64,000 nt of DNA. Origin: an uncultured Flavobacteriaceae bacterium. Its GTDB lineage: Bacteria; Bacteroidota; Bacteroidia; Flavobacteriales; Flavobacteriaceae. Below the pieces are notes generated by a model. That model did no database searches, was not told the origin of the DNA, and was given only the letters and a program-made list of their open reading frames with translations. Both the position numbers and the translations under genes were made by a program. The stretch spans positions 310,001 through 374,000 of the forward strand of contig CANMSN010000001.1 in NCBI GenBank assembly GCA_947500585.1, in the 5' to 3' direction. Shown here one piece after another: positions 24,728 through 33,407 of the stretch. Numbering within the stretch: the stretch's first letter is position 1; each line of letters opens with the position of its first letter.

Positions 24728-26911
24728 ATGGATTTGCAACAATTTCATTACGATAATAAAATCGTTAAAAACTTTCTCTATGCCACAATGCTTTGGGGTG
24801 TTGTTGGTATGTTAGTAGGTTTACTACTGGCGTTTATGTTTTTATTTCCAAACTTAACCGATGGCATTTCGTGGTTAAGCTTTGGTAGATTACGTCCGTT
24901 ACATACCAACGCTGTAATTTTTGCCTTTGTAGGTAATGCCATTTTTGCTGGTGTTTACTACTCTACACAACGATTGTTAAAGGCAAGAATGTTTAACGAT
25001 ACCTTAAGTAAAATAAACTTCTGGGGCTGGCAACTTATTATTGTTGGAGCAGCCATAACATTACCTTTGGGTTACACAACATCAAAAGAATATGCCGAAT
25101 TAGAATGGCCTTTTGATATTGCCATTGCTCTTATATGGGTCGTTTTTGGTTGGAATTTAATTGGTACTATTTTAAAACGAAGACAACGCCATTTATATGT
25201 AGCCATTTGGTTTTACATTGCCACTTTTGTTACCGTTGCTGTTCTTCATATTTTTAATAGTTTAGAATTACCAGTTAGTGCTTTAAAAAGTTACTCGGTT
25301 TACGCTGGGGTTCAAGATGCCCTAGTACAATGGTGGTATGGGCATAATGCGGTGGCTTTCTTTTTAACCACACCGTTTTTAGGATTGATGTACTATTTTG
25401 TACCTAAAGCTGCTAACAGGCCGGTGTATTCTTATCGACTATCAATTGTTCACTTTTGGTCGTTAATATTCATATATATTTGGGCAGGACCTCATCATTT
25501 ATTATATACAGCATTACCAGAATGGGCTCAAAATTTAGGTGTTGCATTCTCAGTTATGCTATTAATGCCATCTTGGGGTGGTATGATAAACGGACTTTTA
25601 ACCTTGCGTGGTGCTTGGGATAAAGTAAGAACCGATCCTGTTTTAAAATTCATGGTTGTAGCTATTACAGGTTACGGTATGGCAACTTTTGAAGGTCCAA
25701 CGTTATCCCTTAAAAATGTAAACGCTATCGCCCATTTTACTGACTGGATTATTGCTCACGTTCACGTAGGTGCTTTAGCTTGGAATGGTTTCTTAACCTT
25801 TGGGATGATTTATTTCTTGGTTCCTAAACTATTCAAAACAAAATTATACTCTTTAGCGTTAGCAAATCTACATTTCTGGATTGGTACTTTAGGCATTATC
25901 ATGTACGCTTTACCAATGTATGTTGCTGGATTTACGCAAGCTAGTATGTGGAAACAATTTAATCCAGATGGTACATTAACTTATGGAAACTTCTTAGAAA
26001 CCGTTACCGAAATTATGCCAATGTATTGGATGCGTGCTATTGGTGGAACTCTGTTCATAGTTGGTATGCTAATTCTAGTATACAATATTATTTTAACCAT
26101 AAAACAAGGTAGCAAGGTTGAAGATGAATTAGCTGAAGCTGCTGCTCTAGAACGCGTTACTAAAAAACGCACGTCAAGCGAAGGTTGGCACACTTGGTTA
26201 GAAAGAAGACCTATACAATTAACATTATTAGCAACCGTAGCTATTTTAATTGGAGGTGTTGTACAAATTGTACCAACTATTATGGTAAAATCTAATATTC
26301 CAACTATAGCTAGTGTAAAACCATATACACCGTTAGAATTAGAAGGTCGAGATATTTATATTCGAGAAGGTTGTGTGGGTTGCCACTCGCAAATGATTCG
26401 TCCGTTTAGAAGTGAAGTAGAACGCTATGGCGAATACTCAAAAGCTGGAGAATATGTTTACGATCATCCATTCCTTTGGGGAAGTAAACGTACTGGGCCA
26501 GATTTACATCGAGTTGGTGGTAAATATTCTGATAATTGGCATTTCAATCATATGTATGATCCGCAAAGTACCTCATCGGGTTCAATTATGCCACGTTATC
26601 CATGGTTAATAACAGGATCTTCAAGTAAACTTGATAAATCTCAAACCGAAGCCAAAATGGAAGTTATGGTAGCATTAGGTGTGCCATACACTGAAGAAGA
26701 TATAGCAAATGCTCAAACCAACATGTTAACTCAGGGCGAACAAATTGAAAAAAATCTTTATACCGATCCAGACTTTGTGATTTCATATGAGGCTGATAAA
26801 AAGTATGCCGCTGAAAACGGAGATGATTTTATTGAAATGAAGAACAGAGAAATTGTAGCATTAATAGCCTATTTACAAAGGTTAGGAACAGATATTAAAG
26901 TTGAAAATTAG
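24728..26911 (+). CDS. ccoNO: cbb3-type cytochrome c oxidase, fused subunits I and II (CcoNO)
   Basis: This 727-residue protein joins a polytopic haem-copper oxidase subunit I (about residues 1-480) to the monohaem cytochrome subunit II. Subunit I motifs include [43 protein letters not shown] and [19 protein letters not shown], with the haem and CuB histidines. The CcoO part has one transmembrane anchor (about 495-515), then [16 protein letters not shown] near residue 550 with the CxxCH haem-c site. The enzyme reduces oxygen to water with high affinity and pumps protons in the inner membrane. Fusion of CcoN and CcoO is common in Bacteroidota. It is followed by ccoQ and ccoP, so a complete oxidase is encoded here. 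Confidence 0.95.
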   Translation: MDLQQFHYDNKIVKNFLYATMLWGVVGMLVGLLLAFMFLFPNLTDGISWLSFGRLRPLHTNAVIFAFVGNAIFAGVYYSTQRLLKARMFNDTLSKINFWGWQLIIVGAAITLPLGYTTSKEYAELEWPFDIAIALIWVVFGWNLIGTILKRRQRHLYVAIWFYIATFVTVAVLHIFNSLELPVSALKSYSVYAGVQDALVQWWYGHNAVAFFLTTPFLGLMYYFVPKAANRPVYSYRLSIVHFWSLIFIYIWAGPHHLLYTALPEWAQNLGVAFSVMLLMPSWGGMINGLLTLRGAWDKVRTDPVLKFMVVAITGYGMATFEGPTLSLKNVNAIAHFTDWIIAHVHVGALAWNGFLTFGMIYFLVPKLFKTKLYSLALANLHFWIGTLGIIMYALPMYVAGFTQASMWKQFNPDGTLTYGNFLETVTEIMPMYWMRAIGGTLFIVGMLILVYNIILTIKQGSKVEDELAEAAALERVTKKRTSSEGWHTWLERRPIQLTLLATVAILIGGVVQIVPTIMVKSNIPTIASVKPYTPLELEGRDIYIREGCVGCHSQMIRPFRSEVERYGEYSKAGEYVYDHPFLWGSKRTGPDLHRVGGKYSDNWHFNHMYDPQSTSSGSIMPRYPWLITGSSSKLDKSQTEAKMEVMVALGVPYTEEDIANAQTNMLTQGEQIEKNLYTDPDFVISYEADKKYAAENGDDFIEMKNREIVALIAYLQRLGTDIKVEN

Positions 26912-26930
26912 TTAATAGTTAGTAGTTGTT

Positions 26931-26961
26931 GGTTATTAGTTTTAACCATTAACTAATAACC
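26931..26961. repeat. Hairpin between ccoNO and ccoQ
   Basis: GGTTATTAGT (26931-26940) and ACTAATAACC (26952-26961) form a 10-bp stem. The surrounding words (GTTAATAGTTAGTAG, ACCAGTAACC) are repetitive. It could protect mRNA ends or be a dispersed repeat. It is not followed by a T run, so it is not a terminator. Confidence 0.55.
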
Positions 26962-26984
26962 AGTAACCAAAAACAAAAAAAATC

Positions 26985-27170
26985 ATGTTAAAATTTGTAA
27001 AAAACCATATGGAGAGTATTACTGGTATTGAGATATACCCAATCATCTCTCTACTTATCTTTTTCATCTTTTTTGTAGTGCTATTTTGGTGGGTATTTAC
27101 CGCTAAAAAAGACTATATAAAAACAGTAAGCAACATACCATTAGACAACCAAAACGACGATATATTATGA
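26985..27170 (+). CDS. ccoQ: cbb3 oxidase small subunit (CcoQ-like)
   Basis: This 61-residue protein has a single transmembrane helix (PIISLLIFFIFFVVLFWWVF) and a polar C-terminal tail with DYIKTVSNIPLD. Size, topology and position between ccoNO and ccoP identify it as the small CcoQ/FixQ-type subunit, which stabilises the complex. Sequence conservation in this family is low, so the call rests largely on context. Its stop overlaps the ccoP start (ATGA at 27167-27170), which indicates translational coupling. Confidence 0.85.
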   Translation: MLKFVKNHMESITGIEIYPIISLLIFFIFFVVLFWWVFTAKKDYIKTVSNIPLDNQNDDIL

Positions 27171-28102
27171 GACATTTAATTCCATCCTGGATTCGTGTTC
27201 CAGTAGCCTTTTTTATAATTTTCGGAGCTGTAGAGTATTTTATAGACTCAGGAGACAAACCTGCATTCGTAGAATATCCGGTTGTACTTTTATTCCTTTT
27301 TCTGGTACTTTTAATACTAATAGCCATTGAAGCTATTGTTGGTGCTCTAGAAAACGTTATGCTTCATAAACTAGATAAGGAAGCCAAAGCACGTTTTTTA
27401 GCCGAAAAAGAAAAAACAATCAAGTTTACTTGGTTAAAAAATACATACATCAAACTTCTGGGTCAAAAACCTATTGAAGAAGAACACGACATTATATTAG
27501 ACCATAATTATGATGGTATAAAAGAATTAGACAACAATTTACCACCATGGTGGCTTTATGGCTTTTATGCCTCAATTATTTTTGGAGCTATTTACCTTAT
27601 TAGATATCATATTTTTGATGGAGAAAATCAATTTGACGAATTAGAAACCGAATTAGCCGATGCCAGAATTGCTATTGAAGCTTATAAAAAAACAGCTAAA
27701 AACTTAGTAGATGTTAACACCGTAACACTTTTAACTGAAGCTGGAGATTTAGCCTCTGGAAAAACTATTTTCGAAACTAACTGCGTTGCATGTCATATGG
27801 CAGACGGAGGTGGAGGTATTGGCCCTAATTTAACTGATGAATACTGGATTTTAGGTGGCGATATAAAAAGTGTTTTCAAAACAGTTTCTGAAGGCGGACG
27901 GTCTGGAAAAGGTATGATTGCTTGGAAACAACAATTAAAACCACTTGAAATGGCTCAGGTGGCTAGCTATGTATTAACCTTTCAAGGTACAACACCAGCA
28001 AATCCTAAAGCTGCTGAAGGCAATATTTGGGTTGATAAAATTAGTGAAGAATCCACTACGGAATCCGTAGAAACAGTCATAGATTCAACAATTACAAATT
28101 AA
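27167..28102 (+). CDS. ccoP: cbb3 oxidase subunit III, membrane cytochrome c (CcoP)
   Basis: This 311-residue protein has an N-terminal membrane segment (SWIRVPVAFFIIFGAVEYF), a second hydrophobic pair (VVLLFLFLVLLILIAIEAIV) and a further helix (PPWWLYGFYASIIFGAIYLI). A periplasmic cytochrome-c domain follows, with the haem site CVACH near residue 205 and the distal GMIAWKQQLKP methionine region. Only one CxxCH is present, whereas proteobacterial CcoP carries two. It passes electrons from soluble cytochromes to CcoO. It overlaps ccoQ by four bases. A 105-bp inverted-repeat element separates it from ccoG. Confidence 0.92.
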   Translation: MRHLIPSWIRVPVAFFIIFGAVEYFIDSGDKPAFVEYPVVLLFLFLVLLILIAIEAIVGALENVMLHKLDKEAKARFLAEKEKTIKFTWLKNTYIKLLGQKPIEEEHDIILDHNYDGIKELDNNLPPWWLYGFYASIIFGAIYLIRYHIFDGENQFDELETELADARIAIEAYKKTAKNLVDVNTVTLLTEAGDLASGKTIFETNCVACHMADGGGGIGPNLTDEYWILGGDIKSVFKTVSEGGRSGKGMIAWKQQLKPLEMAQVASYVLTFQGTTPANPKAAEGNIWVDKISEESTTESVETVIDSTITN

Positions 28103-28107
28103 TATGA

Positions 28108-28212
28108 TGTCATGTTGAGTGTCCCGATTTTTATCGGAACGTATCGAGAATTATCACTAAAAAGTGTGTCGATACAAAATTTCAAAAAAACAAAATTTCA
28201 CCCGACATGACA
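28108..28212. repeat. Long inverted-repeat element between ccoP and ccoG
   Basis: The ends TGTCATGTTGAGTG and CACCCGACATGACA pair at 12 of 14 positions, and the other two would be wobble pairs. Inner arms GTATCGA (28141-28147) and TCGATAC (28169-28175) also pair. A small hairpin CCGAT-tttt-ATCGG lies at 28124-28137. It resembles a dispersed palindromic or miniature element without coding capacity. Confidence 0.65.
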
Positions 28213-28230
28213 TTAATTTAGCAACGAAAA

Positions 28231-29655
28231 GTGGAAACCCCAGAAAACGAAATATTCAGAGATTCTATTGGAACAGTTACCGAAGAAGGCAAACGTGCTT
28301 GGGTGTACCCTAAAAAACCAAGTGGCAAATTTTATGAATATAGAAAATGGGTGAGCTATTTTCTACTAGCATTTTTATTCTTGTCGCCTTTTATTAAAAT
28401 AAACGGTAACCAGTTTTTAATGTTTAATGTTTTAGAACGCCGCTTTAATATTTTCGGATTTCCATTTTGGCCGCAAGATTTTCATTTGTTTGTTATTTCC
28501 ATGTTGATTGGGGTTGTTTTCATAACACTATTCACAGTTGCCTTTGGTAGAGTTTTTTGTGGGTGGATTTGTCCGCAAACCATATTTATGGAAATGGTTT
28601 TTCGCAGAATTGAATATTGGATTGAAGGAGACAGAAACAAACAACGTAAACTAGATAGACAAAAATGGGATGCTGAAAAAATAAAAAAGCGTTTATTAAA
28701 ATGGTTTATATTTTTAATCATATCTTTTTTAATAGCTAATGTATTTCTAGCCTACTTAATAAGTGGCGATAAACTTTTACGTTATATAACTGATGGCCCT
28801 TTTCAGCACTTAAGCACCTTATTTCCGCTTATCATTTTTACTGCTGTATTCTATTTTGTTTTTGCTTGGTTCAGAGAACAAGTATGTATTATAGCCTGTC
28901 CTTACGGAAGATTACAAGGTGTTTTATTAGATAATAAATCTATTGTTGTTGCCTACGACCATAAACGTGGGGAAGCTGAAAATGGTAGAAAATCATTTAG
29001 AAAAAATGAAGACAGACAAGCTTTAGGACATGGTGATTGTATTGATTGTGTTCAATGTGTAAATGTTTGTCCAACAGGAATTGATATTAGAAACGGCACA
29101 CAATTAGAATGCGTTAATTGTACAGCTTGTATAGATGAATGCGACCATATCATGGAAAGTATTAATCTACCAAAAGGGTTAATTAGATATACAAGTGAAG
29201 AAAATATAGAGAAAAAAGCACCATTTAAATTAACGCCAAGAATTAAAGGGTACATAGCTGTTTTAACTATTTTAACTGGTTTACTAACTGGAATGCTTTT
29301 TTTAAGAAATGATGTTGAAGCTAATATTCTGAGATTACCTGGACAATTATATGAGCATAAAGAGAACAACATTATTAGCAATGTATTTACATATAAACTT
29401 GTTAATAAAACCACGGTAGATATTGAAAATGTAAGTTTCAAATTAATGTCTCATAAAGGTAAATTGAAGCTGGTTGCAACCAGTGAAAATTTTGTAGTTC
29501 CAAGTCAAGGAATTGCTAAAGGGACTTTATTTATTGAAATTAATAATACCTCCCTTTCGGGTGATAGAAATAAAATTAAAATTGGTGTTTATCAGGGTGA
29601 TGAACTTATTGAAACAACAACGGCAAACTTTTTAGGACCAAGAAGTTTTAAATAG
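28231..29655 (+). CDS. ccoG: cbb3 oxidase accessory protein CcoG (4Fe-4S ferredoxin type)
   Basis: This 474-residue membrane protein has helices near residues 45-65, 90-110, 160-180 and 190-210. It carries FGRVFCGWICPQTIFMEMVF and, in the middle, two 4Fe-4S motif sets (CIDCVQCVNVCPTG and CVNCTACIDECDH). After a last transmembrane helix, a periplasmic Ig-like domain closes the protein. CcoG acts as a cupric reductase that supplies Cu(I) for cbb3 assembly. The start is GTG at 28231 (VETPENEIFRDSIGTV); no better in-frame ATG exists before the conserved region. It belongs to the same assembly set as CcoI, CcoS and the FixH-like protein downstream. Confidence 0.93.
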   Translation: METPENEIFRDSIGTVTEEGKRAWVYPKKPSGKFYEYRKWVSYFLLAFLFLSPFIKINGNQFLMFNVLERRFNIFGFPFWPQDFHLFVISMLIGVVFITLFTVAFGRVFCGWICPQTIFMEMVFRRIEYWIEGDRNKQRKLDRQKWDAEKIKKRLLKWFIFLIISFLIANVFLAYLISGDKLLRYITDGPFQHLSTLFPLIIFTAVFYFVFAWFREQVCIIACPYGRLQGVLLDNKSIVVAYDHKRGEAENGRKSFRKNEDRQALGHGDCIDCVQCVNVCPTGIDIRNGTQLECVNCTACIDECDHIMESINLPKGLIRYTSEENIEKKAPFKLTPRIKGYIAVLTILTGLLTGMLFLRNDVEANILRLPGQLYEHKENNIISNVFTYKLVNKTTVDIENVSFKLMSHKGKLKLVATSENFVVPSQGIAKGTLFIEINNTSLSGDRNKIKIGVYQGDELIETTTANFLGPRSFK

Positions 29656-29675
29656 TTAATGGCCATTGGCTGTTT

Positions 29676-29702
29676 CCTGCAAGGTTTTAAAAACCTTGTA
29701 GG
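29676..29702. repeat. Palindromic intergenic repeat after ccoG
   Basis: CCTGCAAGGTTTT and AAAACCTTGTAGG form a 13-bp stem with one wobble pair around a single base. This type of palindrome is common between genes in Bacteroidota. It has no T run. Confidence 0.6.
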
Positions 29703-29733
29703 TATAAATTGAAAATTAATTTTAACTAAAAAC

Positions 29734-29760
29734 AGATTCTCTCCTTCGAGGGAATGACAA
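29734..29760. repeat. Half of a TGTCATTC-type element
   Basis: AGATTCTCTCCTTCGAGG followed by GAATGACAA matches one half of the element at 14666-14736. It is located just before the fixH-like start codon. Confidence 0.45.
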
Positions 29761-29772
29761 AAATATTAAGCG

Positions 29773-30219
29773 ATGAAATTTAATTGGGGAACAGGAATAG
29801 TAATAGCGTTTATAGGCTTCATTAGCTTTATCATGTATTTTATTATCACTATGAATATTGATGATAAATACAACCACGATTTGGTAACTGAAGATTACTA
29901 CGCTGAAGAATTAGCATACCAAAAGGATATTGATAAATTAAAAAACTCGAAAAATTTAATCGAAAACATTACTTATCAAAAAACCAAGGAAGGTTTAAAA
30001 ATCTTATTCCCAAATAATATCGATTTTAAAAACATTACTGGAAAAGTGTTCCTATATAGACCATCTAACAAACAATTAGACTTTGATACTGCTATTTCAC
30101 TGTCTAAATCTTATTTGCTCATACCTGACAATCGTTTGGTAGATGGTCGTTGGAACATTAAAATAGATTGGCAATATAACGGAAAATCTTATTTGTTTAA
30201 AGAATCTATAAATTATTAA
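29773..30219 (+). CDS. ccoH: FixH/CcoH-family cbb3 assembly protein
   Basis: This 148-residue protein has one N-terminal transmembrane helix (GTGIVIAFIGFISFIMYFI), and the DDKYNHDLVTEDYYAEELAY segment after it is diagnostic of FixH. A small extracytoplasmic beta domain follows, ending WNIKIDWQYNGKSYLFKE. FixH/CcoH helps to assemble and stabilise cbb3 oxidase. It lies between ccoG and the SafE-like gene, with one base between its stop and the next start. Repeats occupy the 117 bases in front of it. Confidence 0.9.
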   Translation: MKFNWGTGIVIAFIGFISFIMYFIITMNIDDKYNHDLVTEDYYAEELAYQKDIDKLKNSKNLIENITYQKTKEGLKILFPNNIDFKNITGKVFLYRPSNKQLDFDTAISLSKSYLLIPDNRLVDGRWNIKIDWQYNGKSYLFKESINY

Positions 30220-30220
30220 T

Positions 30221-30922
30221 ATGCTAATTTCTGCATTTATATTGGGTTTATTAGGAAGTTTTCACTGTGTTGGTATGTGTGGACCTATTGCTTTTATGCT
30301 TCCTGTTGACCGAACAAATGCATATAAGAAGGTTATGCAAATAACCATTTATCATTTTGGAAGATTATTAGCTTACAGTATAATAGGTCTCACTTTTGGT
30401 CTTCTTGGTAAAAGCTTATATATTTTTGGTTACCAACAACAACTTTCAATTTTAATTGGAATTTTAATGATTCTGGTTGTAATAATTCCACAAAAAGCTT
30501 TTAATACATACAACTTTTCAAAACCCATTTATAAACTGATTTCAAAAGTTAAATCTGCCTTAGGTTCCGCATTAAAGAAAAAAACTATGGATACCTTTTT
30601 GACCATAGGTTTCTTAAACGGCTTTTTACCTTGCGGGTTGGTTTACATGGCTGTTTTTGCTGCAATAGCTGGTGGCAATGCATTAAATGGCAGTTTATAT
30701 ATGGTAGTTTTTGGATTGGGAACTATACCCTTAATGACTACCGCCATTTACTTTAGTCAGTTTTTAAAAGGCTCTTTAAGACAAAAAATACAAAAAGCAA
30801 TTCCAATTTTTGTAGTTATTATTGGCTTGTTATTTATTCTTCGTGGCTTAGGACTCGGCATTCCTTACCTTTCTCCTTCCCTTGTTTATGATGTAGTTTC
30901 TAACGCTATTAATTGTCATTAA
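30221..30922 (+). CDS. Sulfite exporter TauE/SafE-family (DsbD-like) membrane protein of the cbb3 cluster
   Basis: This 233-residue polytopic protein (about six helices) starts MLISAFILGLLGSFHCVGMC and then reads GPIAF. A second conserved block is FLNGFLPCGLVYMAVFAAIAGG. The paired Cys residues (HCVGMCGP and PCG) are the signature of the DsbD-like SafE family that accompanies ccoGHIS in many genomes. It is probably involved in copper handling or thiol transfer during oxidase assembly, although family members are also annotated as sulfite exporters. It is the last gene of the oxidase cluster. No clear terminator follows. Confidence 0.85.
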   Translation: MLISAFILGLLGSFHCVGMCGPIAFMLPVDRTNAYKKVMQITIYHFGRLLAYSIIGLTFGLLGKSLYIFGYQQQLSILIGILMILVVIIPQKAFNTYNFSKPIYKLISKVKSALGSALKKKTMDTFLTIGFLNGFLPCGLVYMAVFAAIAGGNALNGSLYMVVFGLGTIPLMTTAIYFSQFLKGSLRQKIQKAIPIFVVIIGLLFILRGLGLGIPYLSPSLVYDVVSNAINCH

Positions 30923-31018
30923 ACCAATAATTTAGATAGCTTTTTACTATTAATTTTAACCATAAAATTTCATGAATGTTAATTTTTTTATAAAATTTAG
31001 TAGTTTTATTTTCTTTTG

Positions 31019-31035
31019 TAATAGTAATGCTATTA
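31019..31035. promoter_or_regulatory. Candidate TetR operator
   Basis: TAATAG-N5-CTATTA is a perfect inverted repeat with 6-bp arms. It touches the TATATTTG -7 element (31034-31041) upstream of the TetR gene, where autorepression would be expected. Confidence 0.4.
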
Positions 31036-31041
31036 TATTTG
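31034..31041 (+). promoter_or_regulatory. -7 element of the TetR-ABC-HlyD-TolC operon
   Basis: TATATTTG fits TAnnTTTG exactly, 19 bases before the ATG at 31060. A TTTG at 31015-31018 is closer than the usual -33 distance. Confidence 0.4.
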
Positions 31042-31059
31042 CGTTAAACTTAATTGATA

Positions 31060-31734
31060 ATGGAAAAATTACTATCAAATTTAAAAATAGCAGTTCCCGA
31101 AAAAATCTATGTAAAAGATCCTGAATCGTCAAATCTTGGGAAACGCATTGTAGAACATGGTATTCTATTAATTAACGAAATAGGATTTGATAGTTTTACA
31201 TTTAAAAAATTAGGAATTAGAATTGGTTCAAACGAAAGTTCTATTTACAGATATTTTGAAAGTAAACACAAACTTTTGTTATACTTATCATCTTGGTATT
31301 GGGCATGGTTAGAATATCAATTGGTATTTGAAACTCATAATATTTCAGATAAAAAGGAAAAGCTAACCAAGGCTATAGAAATTGTTACGAGAACAACCAA
31401 AGAAGATTCTAACTTCTCACATATTAATGAAGTTGTTTTAAATAATATAATCATCAATGAAAACTCAAAATCATTTTTAACCAAAGAAGTCGATCAAGAA
31501 AATAAAGATGGGTATTTTGTTATCTATAAACGCGTTGTTCTGCGTTTAAAAGACATGATTAAAGATTTAAAACCAGATTATAACTATCCTTCAAGTTTAG
31601 CTAGCACTGTTATAGAAGGCGGTTTGCATCAACACTTTTTAAAAGATCATTTTGCTTCAATCACAGATTGTAAAGAAGATGTAACACCATCAAATTTCCT
31701 AGTAAACTTAACCTTAAATACATTAAACTTATAA
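31060..31734 (+). CDS. TetR/AcrR-family regulator of an export operon
   Basis: This 224-residue protein has a TetR-type N-terminal helix-turn-helix: RIVEHGILLINEIGFDSFTF followed by KKLGIRIGSNESSIYRYFES, where the SSIYRYFESK recognition-helix end is diagnostic. The C-terminal ligand-binding half is helical and not informative. I use the ATG at 31060; an in-frame TTG six bases earlier is less likely. It leads a four-gene operon (two bases to the ABC gene) and probably represses it until the exported compound or a related ligand binds. A short inverted repeat overlaps its -7 element. Confidence 0.85.
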   Translation: MEKLLSNLKIAVPEKIYVKDPESSNLGKRIVEHGILLINEIGFDSFTFKKLGIRIGSNESSIYRYFESKHKLLLYLSSWYWAWLEYQLVFETHNISDKKEKLTKAIEIVTRTTKEDSNFSHINEVVLNNIIINENSKSFLTKEVDQENKDGYFVIYKRVVLRLKDMIKDLKPDYNYPSSLASTVIEGGLHQHFLKDHFASITDCKEDVTPSNFLVNLTLNTLNL

Positions 31735-31736
31735 CT

Positions 31737-33407
31737 ATGGCACAACCAAACATGACTCCTTGGCAACGCTTAATCGGGTTAGTTCAACTTGAAAAAAGAG
31801 ACATTCTTCAAATTTTTTACTATGCTATTTTTGCAGGTGTAGTTGCATTAACCCTACCACTGGGTATCCAGGCTATAATAAACTTAATTCAAGGTGCTCA
31901 AATATCAACATCTTGGGTAATACTTGTTATTTTGGTAACTGTTGGTGTTGCGTTCTCTGGTATTTTACAACTTATGCAAATACGTATTATTGAAACCATA
32001 CAACAACGTATTTTCATGCGGTCTTCTTTTGAATTAACATATAGATTTCCAAAAATTAAAATGACTGAGTTACGCAATTACTATCCGCCAGAATTAGCAA
32101 ACCGTTTTTTTGATACGCTGACCATTCAAAAAGGGTTATCTAAAATTTTGATAGATATTCCAACGGCTGTTTTGCAAATTTTATTTGCGCTCATATTACT
32201 ATCATTTTATCATCCATTCTTTATCATATTTGGTTTTTTATTATTAATACTAATCTTTATAGTTTTTAAATTTACAGCAAAAAGAGGCTTAGAAACCAGC
32301 CTTGTAGAATCAAAACATAAATATAAAGTTGCACACTGGATTGAGGAAATTGCCAGAACACTGATAAGCTTTAAACTTTCTGGACAGACCAATTTAGGGT
32401 TATCCAAAAATGACGATTTAGTAAATGACTATTTAAAAGCTAGAGAAAGTCATTTTAAAGTTTTGGTCATTCAGTTTATTCAAATGATAAGCTTTAAAGT
32501 TATCGTTACTGCTAGTTTACTATTAATTGGTGGTGCATTGGTTTTAAATCAGGAAATGAATATTGGGCAATTTGTTGCTGCAGAAATTATAATTCTTTTA
32601 GTAATAGCATCTGTTGAAAAACTAATTTTAGGATTAGAATCTTTTTATGATGTATTAACTTCTTTAGAAAAAATTGGTCAAATTTTAGATAAAGATATTG
32701 AAAATCAATATGCAGAAAAACCTACTTTCAAGGACAACATTACTATTGAATTAGATAAAGTATCATATAGTGTGCCTGAAAGAGAAGTACCAATAATCAA
32801 TAATATTTCTTTAAAAATACATCCTGAGAGTAGAATTTTGGTCTCAGGAGAAAGTGGTTCTGGCAAGTCTACTTTACTAAGATTAATAGCTGGAGTAATA
32901 GAATCTACTTCAGGACACATTTATGTAAACAATTTATCAATTTCTAGTTTAAATTTAAATCATTACAGAGCACAATTGGGCTTATCATTAACTGAAGAAA
33001 CGCCATTTGAAGGCAGTATAAAAGCTAATCTCACATTTGGTAATAAAGATATTACTGACGACGAGATATTTGAAACGCTTAATAATGTAGGGTTAATGGA
33101 TTTTATTAGAGAACAACCAGATGGACTAGAAACTATTTTATATCCAGATGGCAAACAAATGTCGCATACAGTTTCTAAAAAACTAGTGCTTTCTCGGGCT
33201 ATTTTAAAGAAGCCAAAAGTATTAATTCTTGAAGATGCTTTAGATAGGTTCAACCCTATTGAAACTAATTCTATAATTAAATATTTAACTCATAAAGATA
33301 GACCTTGGGCACTCATTGTAGTAAGCGGTAATGATAGTTGGAAAACTAAGTGTTCGCAAGTTATTGAATTAGATAAAGGTGAAATAAAAAATATAAATAA
33401 TGCTTAA
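31737..33407 (+). CDS. ABC transporter, fused membrane and ATPase domains, with degenerate ATPase motifs
   Basis: This 556-residue half-transporter has six membrane helices (about residues 20-300) and a C-terminal nucleotide-binding domain. Walker A is intact (GESGSGKST, 371-379). The other motifs are abnormal: the Q-loop region reads GLSLTEETPFEGS without Gln, the LSGGQ signature is replaced by HTVSKKLVLSRA (about 477-488), Walker B reads VLILEDALDRF with Glu-Asp instead of Asp-Glu, and the H-loop reads VVSGND without His. It overlaps the HlyD-type gene by 8 bases, and a TolC-type gene follows. This is the layout of a type I secretion or tripartite export system. With these changes, ATP hydrolysis may be slow or the protein may work in an unusual way. 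The substrate is unknown. Confidence 0.85.
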   Translation: MAQPNMTPWQRLIGLVQLEKRDILQIFYYAIFAGVVALTLPLGIQAIINLIQGAQISTSWVILVILVTVGVAFSGILQLMQIRIIETIQQRIFMRSSFELTYRFPKIKMTELRNYYPPELANRFFDTLTIQKGLSKILIDIPTAVLQILFALILLSFYHPFFIIFGFLLLILIFIVFKFTAKRGLETSLVESKHKYKVAHWIEEIARTLISFKLSGQTNLGLSKNDDLVNDYLKARESHFKVLVIQFIQMISFKVIVTASLLLIGGALVLNQEMNIGQFVAAEIIILLVIASVEKLILGLESFYDVLTSLEKIGQILDKDIENQYAEKPTFKDNITIELDKVSYSVPEREVPIINNISLKIHPESRILVSGESGSGKSTLLRLIAGVIESTSGHIYVNNLSISSLNLNHYRAQLGLSLTEETPFEGSIKANLTFGNKDITDDEIFETLNNVGLMDFIREQPDGLETILYPDGKQMSHTVSKKLVLSRAILKKPKVLILEDALDRFNPIETNSIIKYLTHKDRPWALIVVSGNDSWKTKCSQVIELDKGEIKNINNA

